Assembly: GCA_012861695.1 (NCBI GenBank)
Contig: JAAOOA010000528.1
Coordinates: 186,001-250,000 of the forward strand
Source of the DNA: Trematomus loennbergii
Taxonomy: Eukaryota > Chordata > Actinopteri > Perciformes > Nototheniidae
DNA length: 64,000 nt
Direction: 5' to 3'
Shown here in pieces: positions 1 to 51,050 of the stretch (position 1 is the first letter of the stretch; each line of letters starts with the position of its first letter). Made by a program: the position numbers and the translations under genes. The notes under the pieces are model-generated. The model ran no database searches, was not told where the DNA came from, and was given only the letters and a program-made list of their open reading frames with translations.

Positions 1-133
1 TTAAACATCACTTTTCACGAGTGTTTTTGTCGAGCTCTTCACACCCCCCCATTGATAATTCACGATCGTCGGCACGCTGATAAAAAAAATAGTTTTGAAT
101 GGCACTTCATATCAAAAAGGTTGCCGACCCCTG
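1..133. mobile_element. hAT-type transposon end (truncated by window)
   Basis: The right boundary reads, on the minus strand, CAGGGGTCGGCAACC, a terminus seen in many vertebrate hAT elements. The other end lies outside the window, so no target duplication can be tested. No coding capacity is visible. Confidence 0.55.
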
Positions 134-486
134 CTGTAGACTCTAAGTAGAAGAACGCAGACTAAAACAGCAATGCACAGACGAATCAGATGATTAAACA
201 TGATCTTAACATATATTTGAACATATATTCTTTTTGCATATTTTTGGAATTATTATTATTTTCATTACTTTCTGCTGACACTAGGTGGGGCTGCCCCTGA
301 GGACGAGTCGCCACTGAACACACATGTCTTTCTTCAAAAAGCACGAACCAGTTACTCAAAAAGAAATATCTGAGAATCCACTCATTAAAACATGTATTTA
401 GCACATCTCTGCACACGTCTCTGCACAGCCCTCCAATTTAAAATATAACACAAGGTAGTCTGTCATATATTCAGTGTGTTATAGAG

Positions 487-949
487 CAGGGGTGTCCAAA
501 CTTTTTCTCCGAGGGCCACATACAGAAAAATATTCGAAGGGCTGGGCCGCTCACTAGAGGTTTATTGGCTCATAAGTGAAGTTATAAGTTAGCTAAACCA
601 ATCAAATGTCAGTAAATGATGCTGCAGCCTACATGACAGCTTTCCATAGGGTTTCATTCATTTTGTTAGCAGCTCATTCCTTAAAAGAGAAGCCTCAGAT
701 TGCTCATCATAAGAGGAAATAGGAAGGGTGTTATTTCAATAAGTTATTGGGCTCTTATCAACTTAGATTTGTTAGAACATTTTGTAATTGACTGAAAGTG
801 GGCTCATTAACACATGAACACTACTGTGTAACATGTTTACAGATATATTTAAGAAGTACAATACAAGACAAGCTCAAGTTTCATTTTGTGGGCCGCATGC
901 CATTATACTTTTTGCATTTGGCCCCCGGGCCGTAGTTTGGACATCCCTG
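487..949. mobile_element. Non-autonomous hAT element, 463 bp
   Basis: Terminal inverted repeats are CAGGGGTGTCCAAACT on the left and its near complement on the right (one mismatch). Flanking octamers TTATAGAG (479-486) and TTATAGAC (950-957) match at 7 of 8 positions, as expected for an 8-bp hAT target duplication. No ORF is present, so this is a MITE-like copy mobilised in trans. Confidence 0.85.
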
Positions 950-1190
950 TTATAGACCAAACGATTAATAAATAATGAAACATAAGCATTAGTTGCAAAG
1001 GAAAGTCAGATTGGTGCATCCAGACAGTCTGAACAGATAGAATGAATGCATGTGCTCTGTTTTATATCACATCAAAGTTAATATCATTGGGTTTTGGACT
1101 GATACGACGACACGTTTAAAGACACCACCATTATGGATTTGATGATCGACATGTCCACACATGTTTTACATAGACTCACATACTTTCAAA
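950..1190. other. A+T-rich intergenic DNA, nothing recognised
   Basis: No ORF, repeat boundary or RNA gene is visible. The same holds for 134-478, which contains a block near 438-480 that is repeated loosely near 2550-2585. Confidence 0.5.
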
Positions 1191-1194
1191 TACC

Positions 1195-1471
1195 TCAGTC
1201 AGTTTCATCCCACAGGCAGTAAGACTGTTAAACACCTGAGCTCTGTGAAGAACATCCATAACATTCATCTGTCATCTTGCAATCTACTTATTTATATAAA
1301 TAGTTATCACCGCAATAAACCGTATTTAATTTGGTCTTAATGTACATTATTTAATTTCATATTCTGTTCTTGTACATATTCTATTTACATGTATATAGAC
1401 TTCTTGCTCTATTTTGTATGTTATTGTATATGTTGCATTGTTGGAGGAGCTCAGGTCAGAAGAATTTCATT
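1195..1471 (+). mobile_element. L2-like LINE 3' fragment (left part)
   Basis: The sequence encodes the end of an L2-type ORF2 (a CAGGCAGTAAGACTGTTAAAC-type motif near 1214) followed by an untranslated tail containing a GTTGGAGGAGCTCAGG motif. The tail breaks off at 1471 and resumes at 2228, so the LINE end is split by about 0.75 kb of other DNA. Confidence 0.55.
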
Positions 1472-2227
1472 CATTTTATTTTTTTAGAAATCCACAGAGA
1501 AATTGAGAAACTGGGATCGACGCTAGGCAAAAAATACAGACAAACATCTTGATAATTGATTATCGTTAAGGAAACTGCTATTTGAAGTCTCTAAAATCTA
1601 AAAAAGTGCTGTTCACTGGGTGTTATATCAGATCACAGTGAATATCTTTGGGTTTTAGTCTGAGAAATCCACATTTTGAGAGAATTTGAGAAACTGGGAT
1701 CGATAGTAGACAATCGATCCCAGTTTAATGATGTTACGCCCAGGTCTAGGGGAACCTAGGCGCAGCATAAAGTTGCACTGTCCCCACTTTTCCCACTCCC
1801 AAGAACATGGAGGCCGAGACAGAGAATGTCGTTTGGTAAATGTAATTACCAAATGATTACAAAGAGGAGTAACAAAACCACAAAACAAACAAACCTTTTA
1901 ACACAAAAATCTTACCTAACGAATGAGAAAAATAAACGTACAGGCTTCTTACCTACTCTAACGTAAAAACAGGAGAAAACGAATTATCCAAAAGAAAAGG
2001 GTTTTGCACTCCTGAGAAAAATAAAGCGTGTCTTCAAAGACAGGTAAAGGAGCTTTTCTTTCTACAGTCTCACAACAGAAGAGAAGGACCGGTATACGGT
2101 AATAATAGGTACACAGCACCACAGGACAGATATCTGAACGCAATGTGTGTTGGGAGAAGTCAAGTCAAATACAGACAATTATCTGAATACTTGATTCATC
2201 GTTAAGGAAATAGCCACTACTTCATTA
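1472..2227. other. Insertion or tandem duplication inside the L2 tail
   Basis: This block separates two direct copies of the same 45 bp (1427-1471 and 2228-2272). It contains internally repeated pieces, for example GAGAAACTGGGATCGA at about 1504 and 1688, and TCGTTAAGGAAA at about 1563 and 2200. Part of it (about 1733-2150) could be a solo LTR of a Gypsy-like element, but I cannot define both ends. Confidence 0.35.
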
Positions 2228-2330
2228 TATATGTTGCATTGTTGGAGGAGCTCAGGTCAGAAGAATTTCATTGCCATGTCTACACTGTAGCTTTGTGCAT
2301 ATGACAATAAAACCTTAGAGTTTGAACGTC
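2228..2330 (+). mobile_element. L2-like LINE 3' tail (right part)
   Basis: The L2-style 3' end continues with AGAATTTCATTGCCATG and ends in GACAATAAAACC, the usual poly(A)-like tail of this family. Its first 45 bp duplicate 1427-1471. Confidence 0.6.
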
Positions 2331-2459
2331 TGCACAGCCTTCTCTTGATAACTGGACTCAAACTCACACTGTACATTTCACATTTATATTCAATCTCATA
2401 TTTAATAATCCAGTCCTGGCTAAATTAAAGTATATATCTAGTCTTTTAATTTCTCTAAT

Positions 2460-2546
2460 GTTCAATGCCTTGTCTTTTCATGCTGCTGCAACGCAAACAT
2501 TTCCCACATTGGGATCAATAAAGTTCTTCTTATCTGATCTTATCTT
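2460..2546 (+). mobile_element. Second LINE 3' tail
   Basis: It ends GGGATCAATAAAGTTCTTC followed by a short (TTATC) repeat, the typical 3' terminus of fish L2/Rex-type LINEs. Only the untranslated tail is present (5' truncated). Confidence 0.55.
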
Positions 2547-2835
2547 AAAATATACCACACTGTAGTCTGACATATATTCAGTGTTCCAAGTCTTTTAGTT
2601 TTTTGTTTTTTGGGTTCTTTTGTATTTAAATGTATATTTTTGACCTCTTTTTGCAACTTATGGTCTGAAGTTGTTTATGTTTGCACCACAATACACCAGA
2701 GCTAATCCCTCTGTGTACCTGGTGATAAACTTGATTCTGAATTTAGGAAGTTAATGTGTGTTAAAATGTGCAGCAGCTCATGAAGGATATTGACTTCCTC
2801 TCATCTGAACATGTCTCCTTCTCCTCTCTCCTCAG

Positions 2836-2888
2836 GTCCTTGGATGTATAACGAGATGACGATGAGCTCTTCTGATTCCCCACTTTAA
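2836..2888 (+). CDS. Possible terminal coding exon of an unidentified plus-strand gene
   Basis: A strong splice acceptor (a pyrimidine run, then CTCTCTCCTCAG) ends at 2835. One frame downstream encodes PWMYNEMTMSSSDSPL and stops with TAA at 2886-2888. An AATAAA signal follows 65 bp later. The protein is not recognised. No upstream exon with matching phase was found, so the rest of the gene would lie before position 1 or be absent. The acceptor, short acidic and serine-rich tail and poly(A) signal together suggest a real 3' end. Converging on it is the minus-strand NLR gene that ends at 7465. The main alternative is chance in A+T-rich DNA. Confidence 0.35.
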
Positions 2889-2952
2889 ATATGTCTATAT
2901 ATTGTTGATCAAATCCATGCTTTCCTGTTGTGTACAAAATGGTGGACCTAAT

Positions 2953-2958
2953 AATAAA
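2953..2958 (+). terminator. Poly(A) signal AATAAA
   Basis: A canonical hexamer lies 65 bp after the putative stop at 2888. It is followed at about 2979-3000 by a GT-rich stretch like a downstream cleavage element. Confidence 0.4.
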
Positions 2959-3136
2959 GAAATCAATCATTTAAGAACGTGTGTTGTTCTTTTAGTTTTG
3001 TATATAAATGCATCATGTTTTCCAAGTTGATCAAATAAACTCATGAATACAAGATTAAAACATAGTTTCTCTATCTTGGTCAAAGTGTTGATGAACCAGT
3101 TTGTACCTTTTGGTTTGATGAGCTTCAGGTCACCAG

Positions 3137-4227
3137 AGGCCTGTACTACGAAGCTGGTTCAACTTAACCTGGATATGTTTGAGTTAGCCGGTTGGCCTAA
3201 GCCAAAACATACGCGCTGGCGCTAAGCTGTACTACGACGCTGGTTATCAAGTGGATCGCTCAAGCCAGCCGTGTCCTATCTAGTTAGGTGCGCGTTCACA
3301 TGAAAGGGGTGGTATTTGGAGCATTCGACCAATCTCAAACACGGACAAGCGTACTGACAGCGCAGCGTCATACTTCCTGAATGAAAAGTGAACTTAATAT
3401 TAGACATACTGTATGAAGAAGTTAAACTTTAAACATCCATGACTTAAACACTTTATCCAGGATAAAAGCCACATAGCTGCACCTGCAAGGTGAATACAGC
3501 TGGTAAAAGAAAAAGTGTTTGAATGCGTACATTAACAGGTTTATGAAATCACTGCCCCGTCCAAGACACGAGTCTGACTTTAATTAGGAGAATTTGACTC
3601 GAGTGTTTCGTCAACTTAATGTGTTGCTTAAAATAATACTTCTGCATACAGTATGTGACACTGTGAGTGTTGCACGGCCAGATACGGCTCAAGAAGCTGA
3701 CTCAAATAAGGAAATATATGATACATTATGATGTGATATGATATGAATGATAATGGGACACATCTACGTCTGCACTCACAGTGCCGCGGACTGTACTTAA
3801 TGTTACTCTGATCCGGTTACTTATGTCGTGGCAGATATTTAAGTAAGCTTTCTTAACGCTAATATTATAATAGTTTGATTGCTCTGAAGATGGGAGGGGA
3901 TATTCTATTAATTTTCACGTTCACACAGTCAGTTGATTTTCGTCTTTCCTGCAACGGCAGTTTTTCTGTATTTCCTCTATCCTGTAATATGAATTGATCG
4001 CTTTAAACTCCGCACACGGAGCTCTGATTGGTCAGCAGGCGGTGCTTTCACTGAGTTGATCTCTTAGCCTGCAACCTAACCTGCTCCGGAGCAGGTTTGC
4101 CGCTCAGCATAAGTTACCATGGAGATCTAGCCTGCTAAAAAGAGAACCAGCGTCGTAGGACCGGAAAGCCCGAGATTTCCCTGAAGTTAGCCGGCTAAGC
4201 GAAAATCCAGCTTCGTAGTACAGGCCT
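3137..4227. mobile_element. Non-autonomous DNA transposon with AGGCCTGTACTACGAAGC ends
   Basis: The left end and the complement of the right end share AGGCCTGTACTACGAAGCTGG. The flanking trinucleotide is CAG on both sides (3134-3136 and 4228-4230), consistent with a 3-bp target duplication of PIF/Harbinger type. A second inverted pair lies just inside, CTACGACGCTGGTT near 3233 and AACCAGCGTCGTAG near 4145. No transposase ORF is present. Confidence 0.75.
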
Positions 4228-4230
4228 CAG

Positions 4231-5273
4231 GACTTGCTTTGTTTTTATTTCTGTACTTGGGTACATTTCTACGCTGAAGGATTTTAATTCTGCTCTCTGC
4301 AATGAGCAAAAAACGCATTGGTGGCTAAATATATTTGACTAAATATACACTGTAATTAAAAAGTATTTCCTTATCCATAATTACTCGTGACATATTGCAT
4401 AGTTATGATATACCCCTGTTCTTTGGAAACAATATACATAAGAAACAAGACTTTAAATCCATATTTATTATATAAGAACTGCAGTGAGTGCATATTTGAG
4501 TTGTGTTGTATTTGTTAACACGACTAAAGTACACATTTGAATTATTGTTGTAGATTCACATATACACAAACCAAGTATAAAGTCCAGTCGTTGTTCTAAT
4601 CAGTATTTACATATAAGTGCTTTGTTATTGTTTAACCTTTATACACTGCAATAAAACAACACAATGATTTGCTTCTGAACATGAAATAGAAACCTTGCAG
4701 ACAGGTGTTTGCCCCTCTTTGCTCTTCTCTTCACCACCAGATGGCGACAGGAGCCTGGATATCTGTTTCTTTCTCATAAGCAGTAAGTTGTACCAAAGCC
4801 CTAGAACTGAAAGAGTTGTGACAGCGGAAGTCCAAAATGCTTGATCGTCTCGTGGTGGTCTCTTTATAGGGCTTTGCTTCAGTCATACTCATACAGGGGC
4901 TGTTTCTCAAAGTCGAGGACGCTTCCTTGGTAGGACATGTCCTTCCGAGTCAGGTCCTTCAGAGGCTAGGCAAGAATCCTTCCTAGCATTCGGAGAACGA
5001 AGAATGGAACAGGCTAGCAAGTGTGCAGGTGTGCGTCATATGAGAGGCCCCGCCTTAAATTGAGCGCGATTTGTTTGAAGACTCATAACTGATTTGCGAA
5101 GATCGAAGATGTACTTGAGTAACTGTATTTTGTAAAAGGATCATCTCTCCAGGAGAGAACCACTAAACTAACATAACACGTTCTCCTTCTGTTTGCAGCC
5201 TTGAAAAAGTCCTGGAGGATAAGCAGCCATAAGAAAATCATAAAATCACCATCACCAATCAATAATACAATGT
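4231..5273. other. Intergenic DNA with a repeat-like block at about 4894-5060
   Basis: No gene is visible. The block beginning CAGGGGCTGTTTCTCAAAG near 4894 and rich in CCTTCC/AGGC motifs looks like a dispersed element, but the other end cannot be placed. Confidence 0.4.
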
Positions 5274-5281
5274 GTATTCAT

Positions 5282-5534
5282 TAGGGCTGTCAGTCGATTA
5301 AAATAGTTAATCGCGATTTCCAAATTAATCGCACATTTTTTATCTGTTCTAAATGTACCTTAGAGGATATTTTTCAAGTTTTTAATACTCTTATCAACAT
5401 ATGAGTGGACAAATATGCTTTATATGTTTGTTTATTATCATTTGAACAATGACAAATATTCTCATGAATATTAAACACAACAACCTGAACATTATAAATA
5501 TTCGCCTCGATTCAACCTGGAACCTCTCTCATAC

Positions 5535-5590
<56 letters not shown>

Positions 5591-6068
5591 TGTGTGTGTG
5601 GAGGATCGTTGGAGCTATGTGCAGCTCAAGGCATATATGCCTGTGTGTATGAGCTGTGTTGCGCGCACTATCCGTGCTGAGTGTGCTGTCTGGCTACCTG
5701 CATCAAGTCAAGTGCTCGGCGCAGTTGTCGGCGAAATGTCGCTCCTCTGTTTCATTGAAACAGCTCCTTATAGCTAGCACCAGATGCTAACAACAACACG
5801 TAAGGTGTGCTTCGCTCGCGCCACACATACACACACCCTCCCGGTCCTCCCGATGGCCAGTCCGGGCCTGCCGGTGAGCGTGGAAGTGTGGTCTGCCACA
5901 AGCGGGCGGCAGGAGCGGGGCTGTCAGCATCAGCACGGAGATGGTATTTTAAACTCGATGCGCTCTGAAACTACGGGGCGGCCGAGGACAAAAAATACAC
6001 ATGCGTTAATCGCGTTAAAATAATTAGTGGCGTTAATTTTTTTTTAACGCGTTAACTTGACAGCCCTA
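5282..6068. mobile_element. hAT element with TAGGGCTGTCA ends, 787 bp
   Basis: The ends TAGGGCTGTCA and TGACAGCCCTA are perfect inverted repeats. The octamer GTATTCAT flanks both sides (5274-5281 and 6069-6076), a perfect 8-bp hAT target duplication. Both termini are rich in AATCG/CGATT and AACGCG motifs. No transposase is encoded, and a (TG)n tract sits inside. Confidence 0.9.
5541..5600. repeat. (TG)n microsatellite
   Basis: About 60 bp of TG dinucleotides with one GTGG interruption near 5582, inside the hAT element. It produces spurious Cys-Val ORFs. Confidence 0.95.
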
Positions 6069-6076
6069 GTATTCAT

Positions 6077-6867
6077 ATATCATACTTGATGTCTGTAAAC
6101 CTCTTTTACACATATTGGTGCACATTGTAGCATAAACCACAAATATCAAGAAAAGAGGCAAAGTCAAAACAAGGTTCATTTTAATTATTTATTTGGAGGC
6201 TCTGAAGGATCCTCCCTTGACATTGAGAAGCAGCCACAGTATAGGAAAAGCAATTAAAATAAAGTTTAAAAATAGAAAAGCATTTCCTTGTGTGTGTGGT
6301 TTAGGCATGGATGTATAATAAGAACTGGAAACAGCGTCGGAGGCGGGGTCTCGTTCTTTCCTATGAGAGCTGCTCATTGGCGCATGAAGGCAAAATGGCC
6401 CAACTTTAGAGAGAGCAAAACGTCACAGATTACCCATCATGCCTCACTGTCAGAGCAGAAGAACCCGTATGTGCGCTCACAGAGCATGCGCCCTTAAGCC
6501 CCGCCCCCCGAGCTCCCACTCTCGGCTCACTAGAATTAATTGAGAGAGAAAATAAATCTAGATTTGTCTTTTAGTGCATTTTATAACTTTAAGGACCAAA
6601 TTATTCTAATCAAGGCTATAAAATAGTTCATACTCTGTAGTTTATTTAGTTAAAAAAAAGTATCCACCGATTTACAGACGTCTCTTTCCCCATGTTAGTC
6701 AATGGGAAAAATAATTTTTGGGCCGGGTGACGTCACGGCCTGATACGGAAGTTGCAGTACCGCCGTTTGGACACAACGAATTTTGGGCACAGAGTCCCGC
6801 ACACTTCCTGGGGGCTTGGGTTTAGGGAGGGCAGCGCCCTATCGCCCCTATGGGCCAGCCGCCACTG
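6077..6867. other. Intergenic DNA with a diffuse repeat
   Basis: No gene is seen. The part from about 6680 to 6867 contains TCAATGGGAAAAATAATTTT and GACGTCACGG motifs of a dispersed fish repeat. The part near 6360-6500 resembles 62700-62830 in inverted orientation. Confidence 0.4.
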
Positions 6868-6981
6868 GGTAGAAGTACAAAGTAGCAAAAATATTGAGAT
6901 ACTCAAGTAAAGTATAAGTACTTCAGAATTGTACTTAAGTACAGTATTTGAGTAAATGTGCTTGGTTACTGAACACCACTG
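6868..6981 (-). mobile_element. Fragment of an AAGTACTTGAGTA-type hAT element
   Basis: On the minus strand it begins CAGTGGTGTTCAGTAACCAA and continues with AGTACATTTACTCAAATACT-like sequence, the terminal region of a very common fish hAT MITE. Related pieces occur at 43548-43700, 61420-62183 and 63040-63200. Confidence 0.65.
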
Positions 6982-7464
6982 GGTTTAATTCACTACCTAA
7001 GTATATTGTATTTACATTCACCAGCACAAACAGGTACAGGTTTTTGCAGTTTGATAATACAACACAAACAAAACTCCAAATCGCATGCCTCGGTACCAAA
7101 TGCCCCAAAATCCCAAATCTTACCCAGAAGTCAGTACCAATTGGTAAAATAAGAACAAGCCCTTATTTTTGTCATAACCCGGCTCCTATGCCTGACAAAA
7201 ATGTGAAAGGATGCAATGGATGCTGGTAAATTAAAGTATTGTATGTAATAAAGTAAACATGTACTTGAAAAAAACTCAAGATAACACCAAAGGAAGGCCG
7301 ATACGGGTAGATGCTCTCAGGAGGGAGTCCAGGAGAAAAGAGAGAAGGAAAGTGGCCTTCGCTCAGAATCTGTGTTACCTTCAAGGACAAGTGGAAACAT
7401 GTACAGGTAACAAAACAGAGGACTAGGACTTCAACTGTCACACACTCCACAAGGTTTTTTTGCC
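6982..7464. other. 3' flank or 3' UTR side of the NLRP1-like gene
   Basis: This stretch follows the CARD stop codon on the minus strand. I find no clear AATAAA in that orientation within 300 bp (an ATTAAA variant occurs at 6981-6986), so the cleavage site is undecided. Confidence 0.4.
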
Positions 7465-47510
<40,046 letters not shown>

Positions 47511-47515
47511 CTGCA

Positions 47516-47735
<220 letters not shown>

Positions 47736-48720
47736 TACAATTGAATAAAAAACATCATAATGACAAACCTTGGTTTCAATACAACACATAAGTCAGACTT
47801 CTCACAGGTTGCTCATGTAACTATCATAGGAGGCTGTGGCTCAGTGAGGGAGTGCGCTGAACTTCTGATTACTGCAGTCAGCATGTCGTGGGTTTGCCCA
47901 CATACTGTCACTTTGGATAAAAGCAGAGATTGCAAAAGTACACACACCTTTACTCAAGTGGAAGTACAGATACTCGTGTTTAAAAATACTCTGGTAGAAG
48001 TACTGACTAAACTTTTTCTCCCGTTAGTATATGTTGGTAGTGCGTGAGGCCATATGTACAGATATGTACATGGGACATGAAAACATTGCATCTCATATTG
48101 ACAAAAATAAACCTCGCTAACCGAGTTTTCCAAATCACTCTAAAAATAAGCCGTTGTGATACACGTGTAGACAACATCTGCAGAATCATAAATGATCATT
48201 ACATTGGGGTCATTAAACCATTATTTCGCTAAGATAAAAAACATTAAAGTTTTGGATTTTAGTGTAATTCACAAATGTTCCACCAGATGGTGCCACACAC
48301 ACCCAGGGGGAAAAGATGATAAATTAACCCAGTAATAAGTGGGCAAAATATGGGTACATTAGTGTTTAAAGTCGGGGGAACTGTTTTAATTCAGGACCAG
48401 GGTGAAAAGATAACACATTTACCCATGAATAATTGTCTGAATCATGGGTATATTAGTGTTTAAAGCCGTGGGAAATGTTTTAATTCAACAGGAGAGGGTA
48501 ATTCAATTGTTACCCAGGGAACAGGGCTGCAAACATGGCTACATGAGTGTTAAAATGCTGTCAAACTGTTTTAATTCAGTCACAATTGTCGTTTTTAGAC
48601 GGTGTACATTGGACTCAATAAACATACAGAGTTATGGACATAAATGTGTCAGTATAGACGGGATAATGTACATATTAATAATATTTAATTAGTTAAATGT
48701 ACAATGAGCTAAAAACAGCA
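47736..48720. repeat. Low-copy repeated DNA (part of a duplicated segment)
   Basis: Motifs such as CACACACCCAGGGGGAAAAG, TAAAGTCGGGGGAACTGTTT and GTCGTTTTTAGACGGTGTAC recur at about 51230-51700, marking a duplication whose copies flank the 146-bp satellite. Confidence 0.7.
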
Positions 48721-48940
48721 GAATCACTGCTGTTAGCAGGGTCTCAGAGACCCATTGACCCAGAGACCCAGGGTACAGTACCTCGCTGTCTTACCCAGAA
48801 AACAGGGCTCTGATCAGGGCTAAAGTAATGTTATAAACTGGTGAATCTGTTTAAATGCAGGCAGCAGACTCACTGCTTTTAGCAGGGTCTCAGAGACCCA
48901 TAGACCCAGAGACCCAGGGTACAGTACCTCGCTGTCTTAC
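48721..48940. repeat. 146-bp satellite, left part
   Basis: About one and a half units with CAGAGACCCATTGACCCAGAG and CAGGGCTCTGATCAGGGC motifs. Interrupted at 48940 by a transposon. Confidence 0.85.
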
Positions 48941-50376
48941 CAGTGTGAGAAAACGTTTTTAGAGAGTACTTGTCCATGGACAAGTGAGTTTGGCAATTTA
49001 CTTGTCCGAATACATTTTTCACTTGTCCAGAATGGACAAAAATTGGGGCCACTAGAATCTTCTTCTTCGCCATCGTATTTTACATTTTCCCACGGTTTTT
49101 ACGACACCGCTAACGTAAGTGAGCGGTAAGATTTTACTGCATCACACATAGGGTTGGGTATCGTTTGGATTTGAACGATTACGGTTCTGCTTTTCGATTC
49201 CGGTTATTTTCGGTTCTCGATTCCGGTTCTTTGAGAGGGTAAAAATAAGTGCCATGACAAACTGGGAGAAAAATATATTTATGAAAACATTAAGTCAAAT
49301 CTGTATTCTTATTTACAAATCACTTCATACTGTTTAATTTCGTTACGGTTATTGAATACAATTATATAAAAATAATCTCTGCATTGTTTAGTTAGTTCTA
49401 AGTGGTGCAGTTTGAGAATGTACAATTGGCCCAGTCTCCTCTGATGTTACACTACAACCTGCCTGTGAGACAGAGTCCAACCACACATGTCCAACACATA
49501 GGCCTAATAATAATAATAATACATTATATTTATAGCCTATAGGCCTAGCGCTTTTCTACAACTCAAAGATGCTTGCACGCTTACACATGTTCTGCAATAC
49601 ACATGCTGCAGCTGCTCACTGTTTGCAAAAGTAAATAAATAGTATTTTCATTTCAATAATGTACTTTCTATACCCTGCTTCATAAACAATACTGACATCC
49701 CTGTGCTCCTCCGAGTCTGGGGGTCGGGGGATGTGAGGACAGCGCGAGGACACAGACAGGGAGCTGATTTACTTCATAAAGGAAATGGCGGTCAATATTA
49801 AACAACATAGGAGCTAAAACGCTTAATAACCTTCATTACGTGTTAGAGAAAGAACATAAGAAAGTTTGACAAATATGAGGCTGTTAAACGGGCAGCGGAT
49901 CCGCTGTGAGTAGAAAGAGAGAGAGAGAGAGAGAGAGACGCTGAACTGCACCGTGCAGCGATCAGATGATCCGGAGCAGAGAGAGAGCTGCGGTCCGCGG
50001 GGCTCGGCCTCCTGTCCTCACAACTCTTATTAATCACGGTACCGGACAATTGTTATTTGTTCCTACTCGGAACCGAGTTTTGCTTCCCAACCCTGCCACT
50101 GTGCTACACTTCCCGCCCCCCCCCGCCCCCGTCTAACAGTACAGAAAGCGGCGAGATGCATTTCCTTAGGAATCGACAAGCAGAACCGAAACTAACATTT
50201 CTAAACGAACAATGGCGGACACGGACAATTTGCGAACGAGTTCTGCCTTTTGTAAACTGAATTTATCTATAATTTGTTAATAAATGAGGGCGAAAAACGT
50301 CAATTGAAAGATCTACTTGTCCGATATTGTAAATAACACGTCCCGGACGGTGGGACGTGTGCTTTTTCGCACACTG
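48941..50376. mobile_element. Transposon with CAGTGTG ends splitting the satellite
   Basis: Ends CAGTGTGAGAAAA and TTTTTCGCACACTG, with CTTAC on both sides (48936-48940 and 50377-50381). A second element (about 49150-50093, ends AGGGTTGGGTATCG and TTCCCAACCCT, hAT-like) is nested within it. No complete transposase. Confidence 0.7.
49150..50093. mobile_element. Nested hAT-like element with TAGGGTTGGG ends
   Basis: Inverted ends AGGGTTGGG/CCCAACCCT with subterminal CGGTTC/GAACCG motifs. Contains a (GA)n stretch at about 49913-49939. No clear octamer duplication. Confidence 0.6.
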
Positions 50377-50740
50377 CTTACCCAGAAAACAGGGCTCTGA
50401 TCAGGGCTAAAGTAATGTTATAAACTGGTGAATCTGTTTAAATGCAGGCAGCAGAGTCACTGCTTTTAGCAGGGTCTCAGAGACCCATTGACCCAGAGAC
50501 CCAGGGTACAGCACCTCGCTGTCTTACCCAGAAAACAGGGCTCTGATCAGGGCTAAAGTAATGTTATAAACTGGTGAATCTGTTTAAATGCAGGCAGCAG
50601 AGTCACTGCTTTTAGCAGGGTCTCAGAGACCCATTGACCCAGAGACCCAGGGTACAGCACCTCGCTGTCTTACCCAGAAAACAGGGCTCTGATCAGGGCT
50701 AAAGTAATGTTATAAACTGGTGAATCTGTTTAAATGCAGG
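50377..50740. repeat. 146-bp satellite, right part
   Basis: CCCAGAAAACAGGGCTC starts at 50381, 50527 and 50673, a strict 146-bp period. These copies are nearly identical. Confidence 0.95.
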
Positions 50741-50830
50741 AGACCTCCAGCATGAGTCCCTAACAGTGGCACTCCTCCATAACCTTGCACACCATGAGTC
50801 CCCGGGCCCCCGCAGTTAAGTACTCCCCCA

Positions 50831-51050
50831 CGGACTAAACCCAGATATTCACACCCTCCAGAACCTCGTGCCCCTGGTAAGACTAACAAGGGGTGGATTT
50901 TGTGGTGGTCTACCGTCCGCCCTTAAGCATCCAACTGCGGACTAAACCCAGATATTCACACCCTCCAGAATCTCGTGCCCCTGGTAAGACTAACAAGGGG
51001 TGGATTTTGTGGTGGTCTACCGTCCACCCTTAAGCATCCAACTGCGGACT
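50831..51050. repeat. 107-bp tandem duplication
   Basis: CGGACTAAACCCAGATATTC occurs at 50831 and 50938, with a third start of the unit near 51045. Confidence 0.9.

Noticed and set aside
6600..7250. Poly(A) signal of the NLR gene
   Set aside because: Only weak variants occur in the correct orientation, and they lie in repeat DNA, so I did not assign one.
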